Source of the DNA: Euryarchaeota archaeon UBA170
GTDB taxonomy: Archaea > Thermoplasmatota > Poseidoniia > Poseidoniales > Thalassarchaeaceae
DNA length: 64,000 bases
Direction of reading: 5' to 3'
NCBI GenBank assembly: GCA_002499345.1
Contig: DALF01000019.1
Span: forward strand, 12,172 to 76,171
Position numbers and translations under genes: made by a program. Below are positions 52,367 through 60,539 of the stretch, piece after piece (positions within the stretch are counted from its first letter, which is position 1; the number at the start of each line of letters is the position of its first letter). The notes below the pieces were generated by a model. That model was given only the letters and a program-made list of their open reading frames with translations. It was not told the DNA's origin and did no database searches.

Positions 52367-53431
52367 TCAGGGGATATCTGAAAGCCATTTCTTCATGGTG
52401 CATGACTGGCACACGGGCCTAGAAGTTGCCTCACCGCATAGTGAGCAACTTCCAATTTTGCTGTTGGGGTCTGGATGCACCACTCTATGAATCTCCCTGA
52501 TTTGATCCAGAGAGTGTAGAAGACCATGTCTAGCTCCGGGGGTTAGTGACTCTAGTTGAGCTACTATTGCTCTACTCTGCTGTCTTTGGGCCCCCGATGC
52601 GTGGGGACAGTCCCCGTGATGGATGGGGAGGGAGTTGAACAGAGCAAATGCATGAATCTCCTGCTCTGGTATCCATCTCAGTGGAACTATCCTTGGTACC
52701 ATTCCCTCGATTGGGGAGGCTGTGTGTGGAGCCAGTCTGACTGATCTCTCTATCTCCCCCTTCTGGAGATTCATCAAAATAGACTGGGCCATATCATCCA
52801 AATTATGGCCGAGTGCCATTACATCAGCCCCTACCTTTTCTGCTAGAGAATTTAGACTCTGTCTCCTGAAAACGCCACAAAACGAGCACGGCATCATTCC
52901 ACTGGCCTCATCATGAAGGTCTCCCATTCCAGGAATCTTGGATACGACCTTATCCATTCTATCGTATCCCAAATCCTCATAGCTTAATGTTACAAATTCA
53001 ACCCCTAGATCACCTGAAAGATTCCTCGCACATTCTAGAGAAGGGGACCTGTATCCATCGATCCCCTCGTCAACACATCCAGCTACGATCTTAATGTCTC
53101 TTCTGCTTCCAATAATATCCTTGATCATTGTCAACAAGACTGCTGAGTCCTTTCCCCCAGAAACAGCGACGAGCACTACATACGGACTCCCATCATCCTT
53201 TCTTGCGTCCTTCGGGAGGCTGAGTTGCCTTCTTAGCTCACGAGAGGTCCTCCTTCTAACAGAATCCGATAGGTGTCTCCCACAAAGATGCTGTCCACTG
53301 TAGGGTTGATGCACAATGGAGGGTAGCTTGCATCGGCTACACTTGGTAACAGATATGGCTCCGTCCACGACTCTTCCCGGAAGGGGTTTGACTTGAACCC
53401 AATGCGTACTAGATTTGGAAATCGAGGGCAT
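52367..53431 (-). CDS. ncsA: tRNA 2-thiouridine synthetase, Ncs6/TtuA-like
   Basis: A PP-loop ATPase that activates uridine for thiolation. The ATP loop is VAVSGGKDSAVLL (about residues 92-104), followed by the catalytic CxxC in MPCSFCGVFRRQSL, where family members bind an iron-sulfur cluster. N-terminal KCSRC and C-terminal CSLCG plus CQSC are the usual zinc-ribbon pairs, and GHNLDDMAQSILMNL is the family signature. The 354-residue length is normal for the TtuA/Ncs6 group. Position 34 (NcsA) or 54 (TtuA) targets cannot be separated by sequence; the neighbouring U34 hydroxylase favours U34. Its start is only eight bases from a divergent small gene, which leaves no room for two promoters. Confidence 0.9.
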   Translation of the reverse strand: MPSISKSSTHWVQVKPLPGRVVDGAISVTKCSRCKLPSIVHQPYSGQHLCGRHLSDSVRRRTSRELRRQLSLPKDARKDDGSPYVVLVAVSGGKDSAVLLTMIKDIIGSRRDIKIVAGCVDEGIDGYRSPSLECARNLSGDLGVEFVTLSYEDLGYDRMDKVVSKIPGMGDLHDEASGMMPCSFCGVFRRQSLNSLAEKVGADVMALGHNLDDMAQSILMNLQKGEIERSVRLAPHTASPIEGMVPRIVPLRWIPEQEIHAFALFNSLPIHHGDCPHASGAQRQQSRAIVAQLESLTPGARHGLLHSLDQIREIHRVVHPDPNSKIGSCSLCGEATSRPVCQSCTMKKWLSDIP

Positions 53432-53439
53432 TTTTGATA

Positions 53440-53715
53440 ATGGTAGTTGCTTTCAAAGATACAATGCAGGGAGGCGGGACCTTACTAGGACGAGGATTTA
53501 CAGTGGGAAAACGGTATTCTTCATGGCCTGAGAGAATCGTTGTTCTCACGGTATTTTGTTCCGCTTTACTTTTCTTCGGAGAGATTGACTCGGTGATTGT
53601 ATCGGCCATTGGGGCAGACTCAGATTTTCTCACAGCGATATTTCTAATCATCCTGATTCCAATTGTATCTGATTTAATTTTTAGAACTATCAGCCTGTTA
53701 CTAGGAATCAGATGA
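53440..53715 (+). CDS. Small two-helix membrane protein, unknown
   Basis: A 91-residue protein with two hydrophobic segments (about residues 33-48 and 62-82) separated by an acidic loop (GEIDSVIVSAIGADSDF). The N terminus is soluble and Gly-rich. I choose ATG 53440; a TTG six bases earlier and an ATG at 53464 are possible. It starts eight bases from the divergent ncsA-type gene and ends one base before the convergent polytopic membrane protein, so it is packed between both. No family is recognised; the downstream frame on the minus strand in the same place is a shadow without membrane character. Confidence 0.55.
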   Translation: MVVAFKDTMQGGGTLLGRGFTVGKRYSSWPERIVVLTVFCSALLFFGEIDSVIVSAIGADSDFLTAIFLIILIPIVSDLIFRTISLLLGIR

Positions 53716-54927
53716 TTAATTCTCAGTTGATCTAAACTTGATGAAAGCGGTTTCCACCATCCCTGTGACCCTCTGCCAAGGAAGGATGAATCTCATTCCA
53801 GCCACAACTATCAGGAACAATCCTGCAGAGATTACCTTTCCGTAGGTAAGTTGTAGCTCCAGGGACTCTTGCACCTGTCCCGCCCATTGCCCGCCAGAAA
53901 TAGCACTCACTGTAGAAATTAGAAAGTCATCGAATTCAAGAGCTATTGCTGTTGTAAGAGCTACTAGGGCCATGACGCCAATTAGATGAGCGATATGCCC
54001 ATTTACAACATTGTTGAACTGTCGGACGTATTCCGGATCTCTTCTTGCATCTCCTGGAAGCATAGAAGCGTACTCCATATTCGATATGACGGCAGATCCT
54101 GATTCAAGATACACCAAAAGTAGAATTGCGACTTCCATCAAACTCAGAGATAATGGAGACACCAGCCCTCCGAGTAAGGTTGCCTCTCCAATCTGAGCTG
54201 GAAGTGGCGAGAGCCCGAGGTCAACCGATTCGGTAATGCCTTCGAATGTCAAGATTGCATGTATTCCAATCACAGTCAGGTAATATCCGGCGGTCCATGT
54301 TAGAAGTTTCCTAGACAGGCCCCAAATTCCCATTAGTCCAGAAAGTACTGGTGCGAATACTATGCCTAGGAATACCAACTCAATGATGAAAAGTATCGGC
54401 TCCCACAGATTATCTAAGTGATTCAGCTCGTCAGTTGGCCCCCAAGGTAAGTGAAGTCCGAAGTTTGAGATAGCCATCAACCAAGAAACAACAAATGGAA
54501 GTAGTCCCCACGCCAACATCCCCCCAAGGATTATTCTCTTGATGTTCTTACGGATATTTTCCTTAGCTGTAAGCGTGTAAATCCAGATTGATGTGACTAT
54601 CATACAAAGAATAAGGGGAGCGACTAGTGACATGTTTCCTGTTTGATCTAGCCCATATACTACATCTGGAAGAACGAGTGAACCAGTTTGTTCCTGGAAC
54701 CAAATTAGTCCCCTAGTATGCTCATATGAAGGACACCAATAGTTAGAGCCTTCATAGGACTCAACGAAAGTATCGGAGCACGTACCATATAGTTTGATCA
54801 TTCTATTCATCAGTGCTAGCAGGGCGGTAGTTGAGATTAATTGTAGGAAGATAATTTTCCACCTTCTCCTGAGGCTTGAAATCTCTAGAGAAAAATTCTC
54901 TGAAACCTTTTTCTCTACCATATTCAT
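53716..54927 (-). CDS. Polytopic membrane protein in DUF58 locus
   Basis: I do not recognise this 403-residue membrane protein. It has about eight hydrophobic segments (near residues 27-40, 98-117, 132-152, 176-201, 211-230, 260-275, 318-333 and 365-385). A soluble loop after the first segment holds two cysteines (YGTCSD and NYWCPSYEH) and likely lies outside. An interior loop reads NMEYASMLPGDARRDPEYVRQF, which looks conserved. It starts five bases after the DUF58 gene ends, making it the third gene of that unit. A role as a membrane partner for the DUF58 protein is inferred from position alone. Confidence 0.75.
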   Translation of the reverse strand: MNMVEKKVSENFSLEISSLRRRWKIIFLQLISTTALLALMNRMIKLYGTCSDTFVESYEGSNYWCPSYEHTRGLIWFQEQTGSLVLPDVVYGLDQTGNMSLVAPLILCMIVTSIWIYTLTAKENIRKNIKRIILGGMLAWGLLPFVVSWLMAISNFGLHLPWGPTDELNHLDNLWEPILFIIELVFLGIVFAPVLSGLMGIWGLSRKLLTWTAGYYLTVIGIHAILTFEGITESVDLGLSPLPAQIGEATLLGGLVSPLSLSLMEVAILLLVYLESGSAVISNMEYASMLPGDARRDPEYVRQFNNVVNGHIAHLIGVMALVALTTAIALEFDDFLISTVSAISGGQWAGQVQESLELQLTYGKVISAGLFLIVVAGMRFILPWQRVTGMVETAFIKFRSTEN

Positions 54928-54932
54928 CCATC

Positions 54933-56195
54933 CTAACTCAAATTAATCTGCAACAGTGCCTGTGAGAGCTCAACATCGGGAGTCCAATCGATGACCTTGG
55001 CTCCATAACCAGCTATGGCAGTCAGTCTATTCTGTCTCTCAAGTTTCAGAACTTCGTAAGACATCCTGGGAATCCTACTAACCAGCCTCTCTAAGTCTAT
55101 GCTACTGGGAGATAGTACGATCACTTCGTGTCCCTTACCTGAGAGACTTCTGATTGCTGGTAGTGTTGTACCATCTCCCTCGAGACTACTGATGATGAAA
55201 ACTGGGGAACCCCTGCTAATTCTGGGAGAGAGTGCGTTAGTGACTGCTTGTAGGGGCATGGAGCCTTTTGGTTGAACCGATGCTAGGCCACTGAGGATCT
55301 TGAAGTATTGCTTATCTCCCGTTTCAGGCGGGAGGTAGTCCATTCTCGAACCATAAGTTACGAGGGCTACTGAGTCCCTTCTCTTCAGAAAATAATTAGA
55401 AACAGAAGCCGCGGCAACAGTGCCCATTTCGAGAGGGTTCTTTAGTACGGTACCTATTCTGGAAACATCTCTAGTATCGACAATGACGAAAACGTCGGTA
55501 ACTGCATCCCTAGTCTTCTCGTTGACCATCATCTCTCCGGTTCTCGCTAAAGCCTTCCAGTTAATCGAACGGAAAGAGTCGCCGGGAAGATACTCCCTGA
55601 GTGCATAGAATTCCATTCCAGGCCCGGGAGTCTTCAAAGTAGTAGCTCCTGAGTACATCTTTGGAACGTCGGATCTCAGTAGTGCCTCTTCAATATCTCT
55701 AATTTGAGGGAAGACTGTTATGTCTGACCTATCGTTAACTTTGGTCTCACTCACGAAGAGGTTGAAGGCATTCCGATATCTTACAGATACTGGCCCTACG
55801 GTGTAGTGGCCCCTGAGTGGACAGCGGACAACATACTTCATCGTAGTCGACTGTCCTGGTCCGAGATTCATCCTCATTTGATTGATTCCTTTACGCATCT
55901 TCATTTCATGGGGAACGTTATCGAAAATCTCCAATTGCTGAGTTCTACGATATGAGTTATTTGTTATTGTGAGTGAGATGACAATATCATCGCCCTTGTA
56001 GACATTTGTCGCCGAGGTCTCCCTAGTGATGGTAAGGTCGGAGTGTCCAGCAACCCAGCCGTTAATCGCCAGCATCGAAATGAACGAGAGTCCGATTATC
56101 ATCAATTGAAAATTGGATATCATCATACCGATTAGAATCAAACTGATTCCACTGGTCAGCATTATTGCAGCTTTCCTAGTCCACATATTATGCAC
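54933..56195 (-). CDS. DUF58 family membrane protein
   Basis: The protein has two N-terminal membrane helices (about residues 9-48) and then the DUF58 layout: a beta-rich segment (NSYRRTQQLEIFDN, VVRCPLRGHYTVGPVSVRYRNAFNL) followed by the signature LPGDSFRSINWKALARTGEMMVNE (split) near residue 205-228 and a VWA-like domain with VIVDTRD and SLVTYGS-like strands. DUF58 proteins usually work with a MoxR AAA ATPase in maturation of other proteins or envelope complexes. Here the upstream neighbour is a GldG/DUF4350-like protein overlapping by eight bases, and no MoxR gene is present. Length 420 is typical. Confidence 0.9.
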   Translation of the reverse strand: MHNMWTRKAAIMLTSGISLILIGMMISNFQLMIIGLSFISMLAINGWVAGHSDLTITRETSATNVYKGDDIVISLTITNNSYRRTQQLEIFDNVPHEMKMRKGINQMRMNLGPGQSTTMKYVVRCPLRGHYTVGPVSVRYRNAFNLFVSETKVNDRSDITVFPQIRDIEEALLRSDVPKMYSGATTLKTPGPGMEFYALREYLPGDSFRSINWKALARTGEMMVNEKTRDAVTDVFVIVDTRDVSRIGTVLKNPLEMGTVAAASVSNYFLKRRDSVALVTYGSRMDYLPPETGDKQYFKILSGLASVQPKGSMPLQAVTNALSPRISRGSPVFIISSLEGDGTTLPAIRSLSGKGHEVIVLSPSSIDLERLVSRIPRMSYEVLKLERQNRLTAIAGYGAKVIDWTPDVELSQALLQINLS

Positions 56196-57861
56196 CCCCT
56201 TCAGTATCGGTAGTTCCCCAGTCTTTTATTCTCTTCACAATTCCTACTAGTTCGTCAGCTTTGTATCTTCTATCATTAAAGATGAACTCTGTTAGAACCT
56301 TATCATCAACCATCCTTTGAAGTTCGGCTGCTGGTAGAGCGTCGAACTCCTCCCTTGACATGGCATTTACATTTCTGATTCTAGTGAGGAGGACCTGTCT
56401 TATCTTCTCGGGCCTCTGATAATACTCATACCTTCTTGCATCGCCGAATCCATAGTAGATTATCCTGAAGACATGCCTCCATTCATCTGGATCTTCTTTC
56501 CTGATTAGGACTGCTTCAAGAGAGATGAAAAGTCCTAGGAATAGTATTAGCATGGCCATCCAGTCATTTGTGAAATAGATTAGGAGATAGTAGAGTAGAT
56601 TGTATGTATCTCCTCCGATATTTGATTGCTGATGCCTGCTCTCATCAAATATGACTATCGCGTTTTCTGTGGCTAGAGTACTCGAATTACCGATTAAGAG
56701 AGCCTCTGCAATGATATCAAGAGCCCATTTACGATTATCATTACTTGGGACTAGCCCAGAGTAATCTGAGTCGAAATCCGGATCATAAAGAGAATTAATC
56801 AACAGAGAACCGTCAGAGACAAAGTGAACCCTTCCTGAATCTGAATCTATACATAGACGATTGGAGCAATACCTCACATAAACTGCGAAAGGTCCCTGTT
56901 CGTCATCTTCAATTCCTGCCGCTGCAAATCCGACAGTCAAATTACCGTCATCATTTGTATCCAGATAAGAATCTAAAGTTGATCTGCCAATTGCATATCT
57001 ATTCTCAACGGGGTTATATGAGCTGTCTTTCTCAAATGCTGATGGCCCGTTTGTGAGTATATTGTAACTCTCAGAGAAGTCCCAGTTCGAAGTAGTTGAA
57101 TCGAATCTGTGGGAACAAAGTCCAGCATCGCCGAGTGAGATTCCAGATGTGGTAATGTCTGAGTTGAGAGGTTCGATATCAAGTAGGTCAATTACCCCGT
57201 CACGATCTGAGTCCTTTATGCAAGGGTTAACAGAAGAAAGTGAGCCAGAATTGGTGGTGAAGTTATACGCAGAGGTAGTATTAATCCACACATAATTGTA
57301 GTCTAGCTCATGCGCATAAGCTTGACCGTCATACAGCCTATGGCCTGAATAGTCGAGTCCGAATTGGCTGGCCAATTGGGCAGAGTATCCAAAATCATCC
57401 ATGAGGATAACAGTACCCCCTCTCAGTACGAAATTCTCAATAGCTAAAATCTCAGAATTAGTGTATCCATCACTTTCTGTGAGTTCGATAACACTCTCAT
57501 CTCCCGTAAATCTAGGTAGTGAAATAGTATCCCTCTCAACTCCTGAAACTACGAACACAGCCTCCTCAGGATGATCTATCTCACTGAGTAATAGCGGGCT
57601 AGATACCAGTGCATTTGTCTCGATTCCCATGTCATTAATATCTGATCTAAACGAGCCCAAATCATTCCAATCGTCACCATATGCTGATTGCTGAGTTTGC
57701 CCGTCCACTAGGTAAGTCTGGAGGATTTCTGCAGCTAGAACCCCTATCAAAATCCAGAACGCCGCTATCGATGCGCCTCTCCTAAATTTAGGAGATGACA
57801 GTCTTCTGAATGTTGTATTAAGGTCTGCCACGCCTATACCTCCATCTATAGGAACAGCCAT
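56188..57861 (-). CDS. DUF4350/GldG-like membrane protein upstream of DUF58
   Basis: A 557-residue protein with an N-terminal membrane helix (about 31-50) and a second near 432-452 (WMAMLILFLGLFISLEAVLI). Between them lies a large outside domain with LENFVLRGGTVILMDDFGYSAQLASQFG-like sequence (split), typical of DUF4350, which usually sits next to DUF58 and MoxR genes. Two aspartate-rich loops, DSDRDGVIDLLDIEP and DTNDDGNLTVG, look like calcium-binding dockerin or thrombospondin type 3 repeats. The cytoplasmic C terminus (about 105 residues) is charged, with RRYEYYQRPEKIRQVLLTRIR. The stop overlaps the DUF58 start by eight bases. Confidence 0.8.
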   Translation of the reverse strand: MAVPIDGGIGVADLNTTFRRLSSPKFRRGASIAAFWILIGVLAAEILQTYLVDGQTQQSAYGDDWNDLGSFRSDINDMGIETNALVSSPLLLSEIDHPEEAVFVVSGVERDTISLPRFTGDESVIELTESDGYTNSEILAIENFVLRGGTVILMDDFGYSAQLASQFGLDYSGHRLYDGQAYAHELDYNYVWINTTSAYNFTTNSGSLSSVNPCIKDSDRDGVIDLLDIEPLNSDITTSGISLGDAGLCSHRFDSTTSNWDFSESYNILTNGPSAFEKDSSYNPVENRYAIGRSTLDSYLDTNDDGNLTVGFAAAGIEDDEQGPFAVYVRYCSNRLCIDSDSGRVHFVSDGSLLINSLYDPDFDSDYSGLVPSNDNRKWALDIIAEALLIGNSSTLATENAIVIFDESRHQQSNIGGDTYNLLYYLLIYFTNDWMAMLILFLGLFISLEAVLIRKEDPDEWRHVFRIIYYGFGDARRYEYYQRPEKIRQVLLTRIRNVNAMSREEFDALPAAELQRMVDDKVLTEFIFNDRRYKADELVGIVKRIKDWGTTDTEGGA

Positions 57862-57920
57862 CGAGCCTTAACTTCGTATTAATACCGTTGTGGGGCCATG
57901 GACACTCACGCATCAGGAGT

Positions 57921-58163
57921 TCAGCGGGACAGTTGTATCACAGAGCCTATGTTTGCTACCTCTGAAACAGGCACGGACAATAGCCCATTCGATGTTGGCC
58001 ACGGGAGGAACTTCGGATCTATTCCATGGTCTATTACCACTAGAAGTGCTACAATAGAGCCAGTATCCATATCTACGCTGAAGTCTGCCATCGTCCCGAG
58101 TTTATCGCTTGAAGCGTCCACTACATCTCTTCCGAGGAGCTCCCTGCCGAATGTTGTTGGCAC
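57921..58163 (-). CDS. PRC-barrel domain protein
   Basis: An 80-residue single PRC-barrel: FGRELLGRDVVDASSDKLGTMADFSVDMDTG (split) with the conserved GRDVVD and the G-x-(V/M)-x-D pattern, then a second strand set ending VPVSEVANIGSVIQL. Archaeal stand-alone PRC-barrel proteins include CdpB-type proteins that help cell division with FtsZ/SepF, but other small ones bind RNA or ribosomes, so the role here is open. It begins ten bases after the cdc48 stop and precedes the DUF4350-like gene by about 60 bases. Confidence 0.9.
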   Translation of the reverse strand: MPTTFGRELLGRDVVDASSDKLGTMADFSVDMDTGSIVALLVVIDHGIDPKFLPWPTSNGLLSVPVSEVANIGSVIQLSR

Positions 58164-58172
58164 TTATCCACC

Positions 58173-60398
58173 TCAGACAGATTCTATTCCTGCAAGACTA
58201 TCTGGTAATCTTCTAACAGATTGCAGACCACTGGTAAGTAGGTCTTCCATCCTATTGTAATAGAGCATCATCTCATCAGTAACCGTGGGTCTGACCCTTT
58301 CAACTGCCTCCTCAAAGTGCTTTTTACTGACGGTTTTCCTATCCGCCCTCATAGCAATAAGTCCTGCTTCCCTGCAGACTGCTTCGATATCGGCACCTGT
58401 GTAATTCTCGAGCTTGGAGGCTATTTCATCAAGCGAGAATTTTCCTAAAGGCATTTTTTCTGTATGGATTTCTAAGATTGCCTTGAGTGCCTCAGGATCG
58501 GGAGGGGGTACATGCATAACTCTCTCAAACCTTCCACTTCTCAGAAGGGCTGGATCAATCATCTCCGGGCGGTTTGTTGCTGCAACAACAATCACTCCTT
58601 CCATCCCCTCAACGCCATCCATACTGCTTAGTAACTGATTAACTACTCTGTTGATAACATCAGAGCCCTCTCCTGAACTAGATCTTCTGATACCAGCTAT
58701 ACTCTCGAATTCATCTAGGAAGATAATCGACGGACTGGACTGTTTAGCTTTCTTGAAGACCTCCCTAACTGCCTTCTCTGATTCACCAACCCATTTGGAA
58801 ATTAGCTCTGGACCCTTGATGGTGATGAAATTAGCTTTAGCCTCACTGGCTATTGCCTTTGCCAGTAGAGTCTTGCCGGTCCCAGGAGCGCCAAATAGTA
58901 CTATTCCTCTTGGTGGGTTAATGCCGAAGTGTTCGAATAATTCGGGCTTGGTAAGTGGCCATTCGATACTTTCTTTTAGCCTATCTTTAATCTCTTGTAG
59001 ACCTCCTACTTCATCCCAAGATACTTCTGGAACTTCCAAGTATATCTCCCTCAGTGCACTTGGCTCAACCTCCTTTATAGCCATCCTGAAATCTGCCATT
59101 ATTACTGCCATCTTTTCCAAGACCTCAGGAGGTATTTGCTCTTCATCTAGGTCTATTTCCGGCAAATATCTTCTGAGAGCCTTCATTGCAGACTCCCTTA
59201 CTAGAGCCGAAATATCAGCACCAACAAATCCGTTTGTGTTATCAAGTAGCCATTCTACGTCGAAATCGTCACTTATGGGCATCCCCCGAGTATGGATTCC
59301 AATTATCTCGGCCCTGCCATTCTTATCCGGAACCCCAATCTCTATCTCACGGTCGAACCTCCCTGGCCTCCTCAAAGCTGGATCGATAGCGTCTTGTCTA
59401 TTTGTGGCACCTATAACGACGACGTTGTCTCTTCCCTGCATCCCATCGAGTAGAGTTAGTAATTGAGCGACCACTCTTCTCTCCACTTCGCCACTGACAT
59501 CTTCCCTCTTGGGGGCAATACTATCTAGCTCATCGATGAAGATAATAGCTGGAGTATTTGCTGCAGCCTCCTCGAATATTTCTCTGAGCTGCTTTTCACT
59601 TTCCCCGTAGTATTTTGATATAATTTCTGGACCATTGATGGAGGTAAAGTGCGCGTTTGTCTCAGATGCAACAGCCTTGGCGATGAGGGTTTTTCCAGTA
59701 CCCGGTGGCCCGTGAAGTAACACTCCCCTTGGAGGGTCTATTCCCAATCTCCTGAAGAGAATGGGGTGTTTGAGAGGAAGTTCGATCATTTCTCTTACCT
59801 TCTGGAGCTGGTCGCCCAAGCCCCCAATATCCTCGTAAGAAATTGTCTGAACCTCTCCTTGCTCTTCCTCATCGACTGCATCTTCTTTGATTACTATATC
59901 AGTATCTGGTAAAACTTGAACGATGCCCTTTGGCTTGGTTGATACGATCGCAAATGGGAGCGCTTCCGCAAATAGAGTCATTCCTGGAATGAATATTCTG
60001 TCTCCAGCTACGACTGGTCTCTTGTTTAACCCCCTGCGCGCGAAACCCTCAATTCCTGGACCAAATCTTACCTTCTGCTGTTTCGCCATCACTGGACTCA
60101 AAACTAGTCTCTGACATGGCTGAGTCTCGACTTTCTTGATATCGACTCTGTCTCCAAGACTAACTCCGGCATTCTTACGGATTATTCCATCTACCCTTAT
60201 GACGCCCAGATTAGCATCTTCTGGCCTACACCTCCAAACAATGGCTGCAGTTTTTCTCTCTCCGGAAACCTCGATAATATCTCCTGGTTTGAGATTCAAA
60301 TCATTATCAAATGGAACTCTGGCTCTACCATGTCCGACGTCGCTGGGTATGGCCTTGGCCACTCTAAGTGTGAGGGAATCAGAATTATCGTCGGTCAT
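58173..60398 (-). CDS. cdc48: Cdc48/VAT-type AAA ATPase (unfoldase)
   Basis: A 741-residue double-ring AAA+ unfoldase that prepares proteins for degradation. The N domain (residues about 10-190; double-psi barrel pattern with [21 protein letters not shown] in pieces) precedes the first AAA domain: [17 protein letters not shown], Walker A GPPGTGKT, Walker [16 protein letters not shown] and [23 protein letters not shown] (split). The second AAA domain has Walker A GAPGTGKT, Walker [15 protein letters not shown] and the [18 protein letters not shown] pattern. No C-terminal HbYX proteasome tail is seen (it ends GIESV). It heads a minus-strand series with PRC-barrel and DUF58 genes. Confidence 0.96.
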   Translation of the reverse strand: MTDDNSDSLTLRVAKAIPSDVGHGRARVPFDNDLNLKPGDIIEVSGERKTAAIVWRCRPEDANLGVIRVDGIIRKNAGVSLGDRVDIKKVETQPCQRLVLSPVMAKQQKVRFGPGIEGFARRGLNKRPVVAGDRIFIPGMTLFAEALPFAIVSTKPKGIVQVLPDTDIVIKEDAVDEEEQGEVQTISYEDIGGLGDQLQKVREMIELPLKHPILFRRLGIDPPRGVLLHGPPGTGKTLIAKAVASETNAHFTSINGPEIISKYYGESEKQLREIFEEAAANTPAIIFIDELDSIAPKREDVSGEVERRVVAQLLTLLDGMQGRDNVVVIGATNRQDAIDPALRRPGRFDREIEIGVPDKNGRAEIIGIHTRGMPISDDFDVEWLLDNTNGFVGADISALVRESAMKALRRYLPEIDLDEEQIPPEVLEKMAVIMADFRMAIKEVEPSALREIYLEVPEVSWDEVGGLQEIKDRLKESIEWPLTKPELFEHFGINPPRGIVLFGAPGTGKTLLAKAIASEAKANFITIKGPELISKWVGESEKAVREVFKKAKQSSPSIIFLDEFESIAGIRRSSSGEGSDVINRVVNQLLSSMDGVEGMEGVIVVAATNRPEMIDPALLRSGRFERVMHVPPPDPEALKAILEIHTEKMPLGKFSLDEIASKLENYTGADIEAVCREAGLIAMRADRKTVSKKHFEEAVERVRPTVTDEMMLYYNRMEDLLTSGLQSVRRLPDSLAGIESV

Positions 60399-60447
60399 GT
60401 GCTTAGGCTCCTAACACACATCCCTAGTAGCCACATTAGTTAAACCC

Positions 60448-60480
60448 ACCAATCAAAGGATGTCAAAAATTGCGATTGGT
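60448..60480. repeat. Short inverted repeat in a divergent promoter gap
   Basis: ACCAATC at 60448-60454 is mirrored by GATTGGT at 60474-60480 with a 19-base AT-rich centre. It sits midway in the 141-base gap between cdc48 (minus) and an aldehyde dehydrogenase (plus), so it could be an operator shared by both promoters. A seven-base arm can arise by chance, so the confidence is low. Confidence 0.3.
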
Positions 60481-60539
60481 TATCAGAACGATATATCTCG
60501 ATGAGTAGCATTATGTCTGTTGGGTGATTCGGTACACTC

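Noticed and set aside
58651..59466. Plus-strand frame of 271 codons over cdc48
   Set aside because: It is antisense to the AAA domains; serine- and proline-rich composition is what the reverse reading of these codons gives.
60448..60480. Inverted repeat ACCAATC/GATTGGT as a strong operator
   Set aside because: The arms are only seven bases with a 19-base centre, so chance is likely; kept only as a low-confidence feature.
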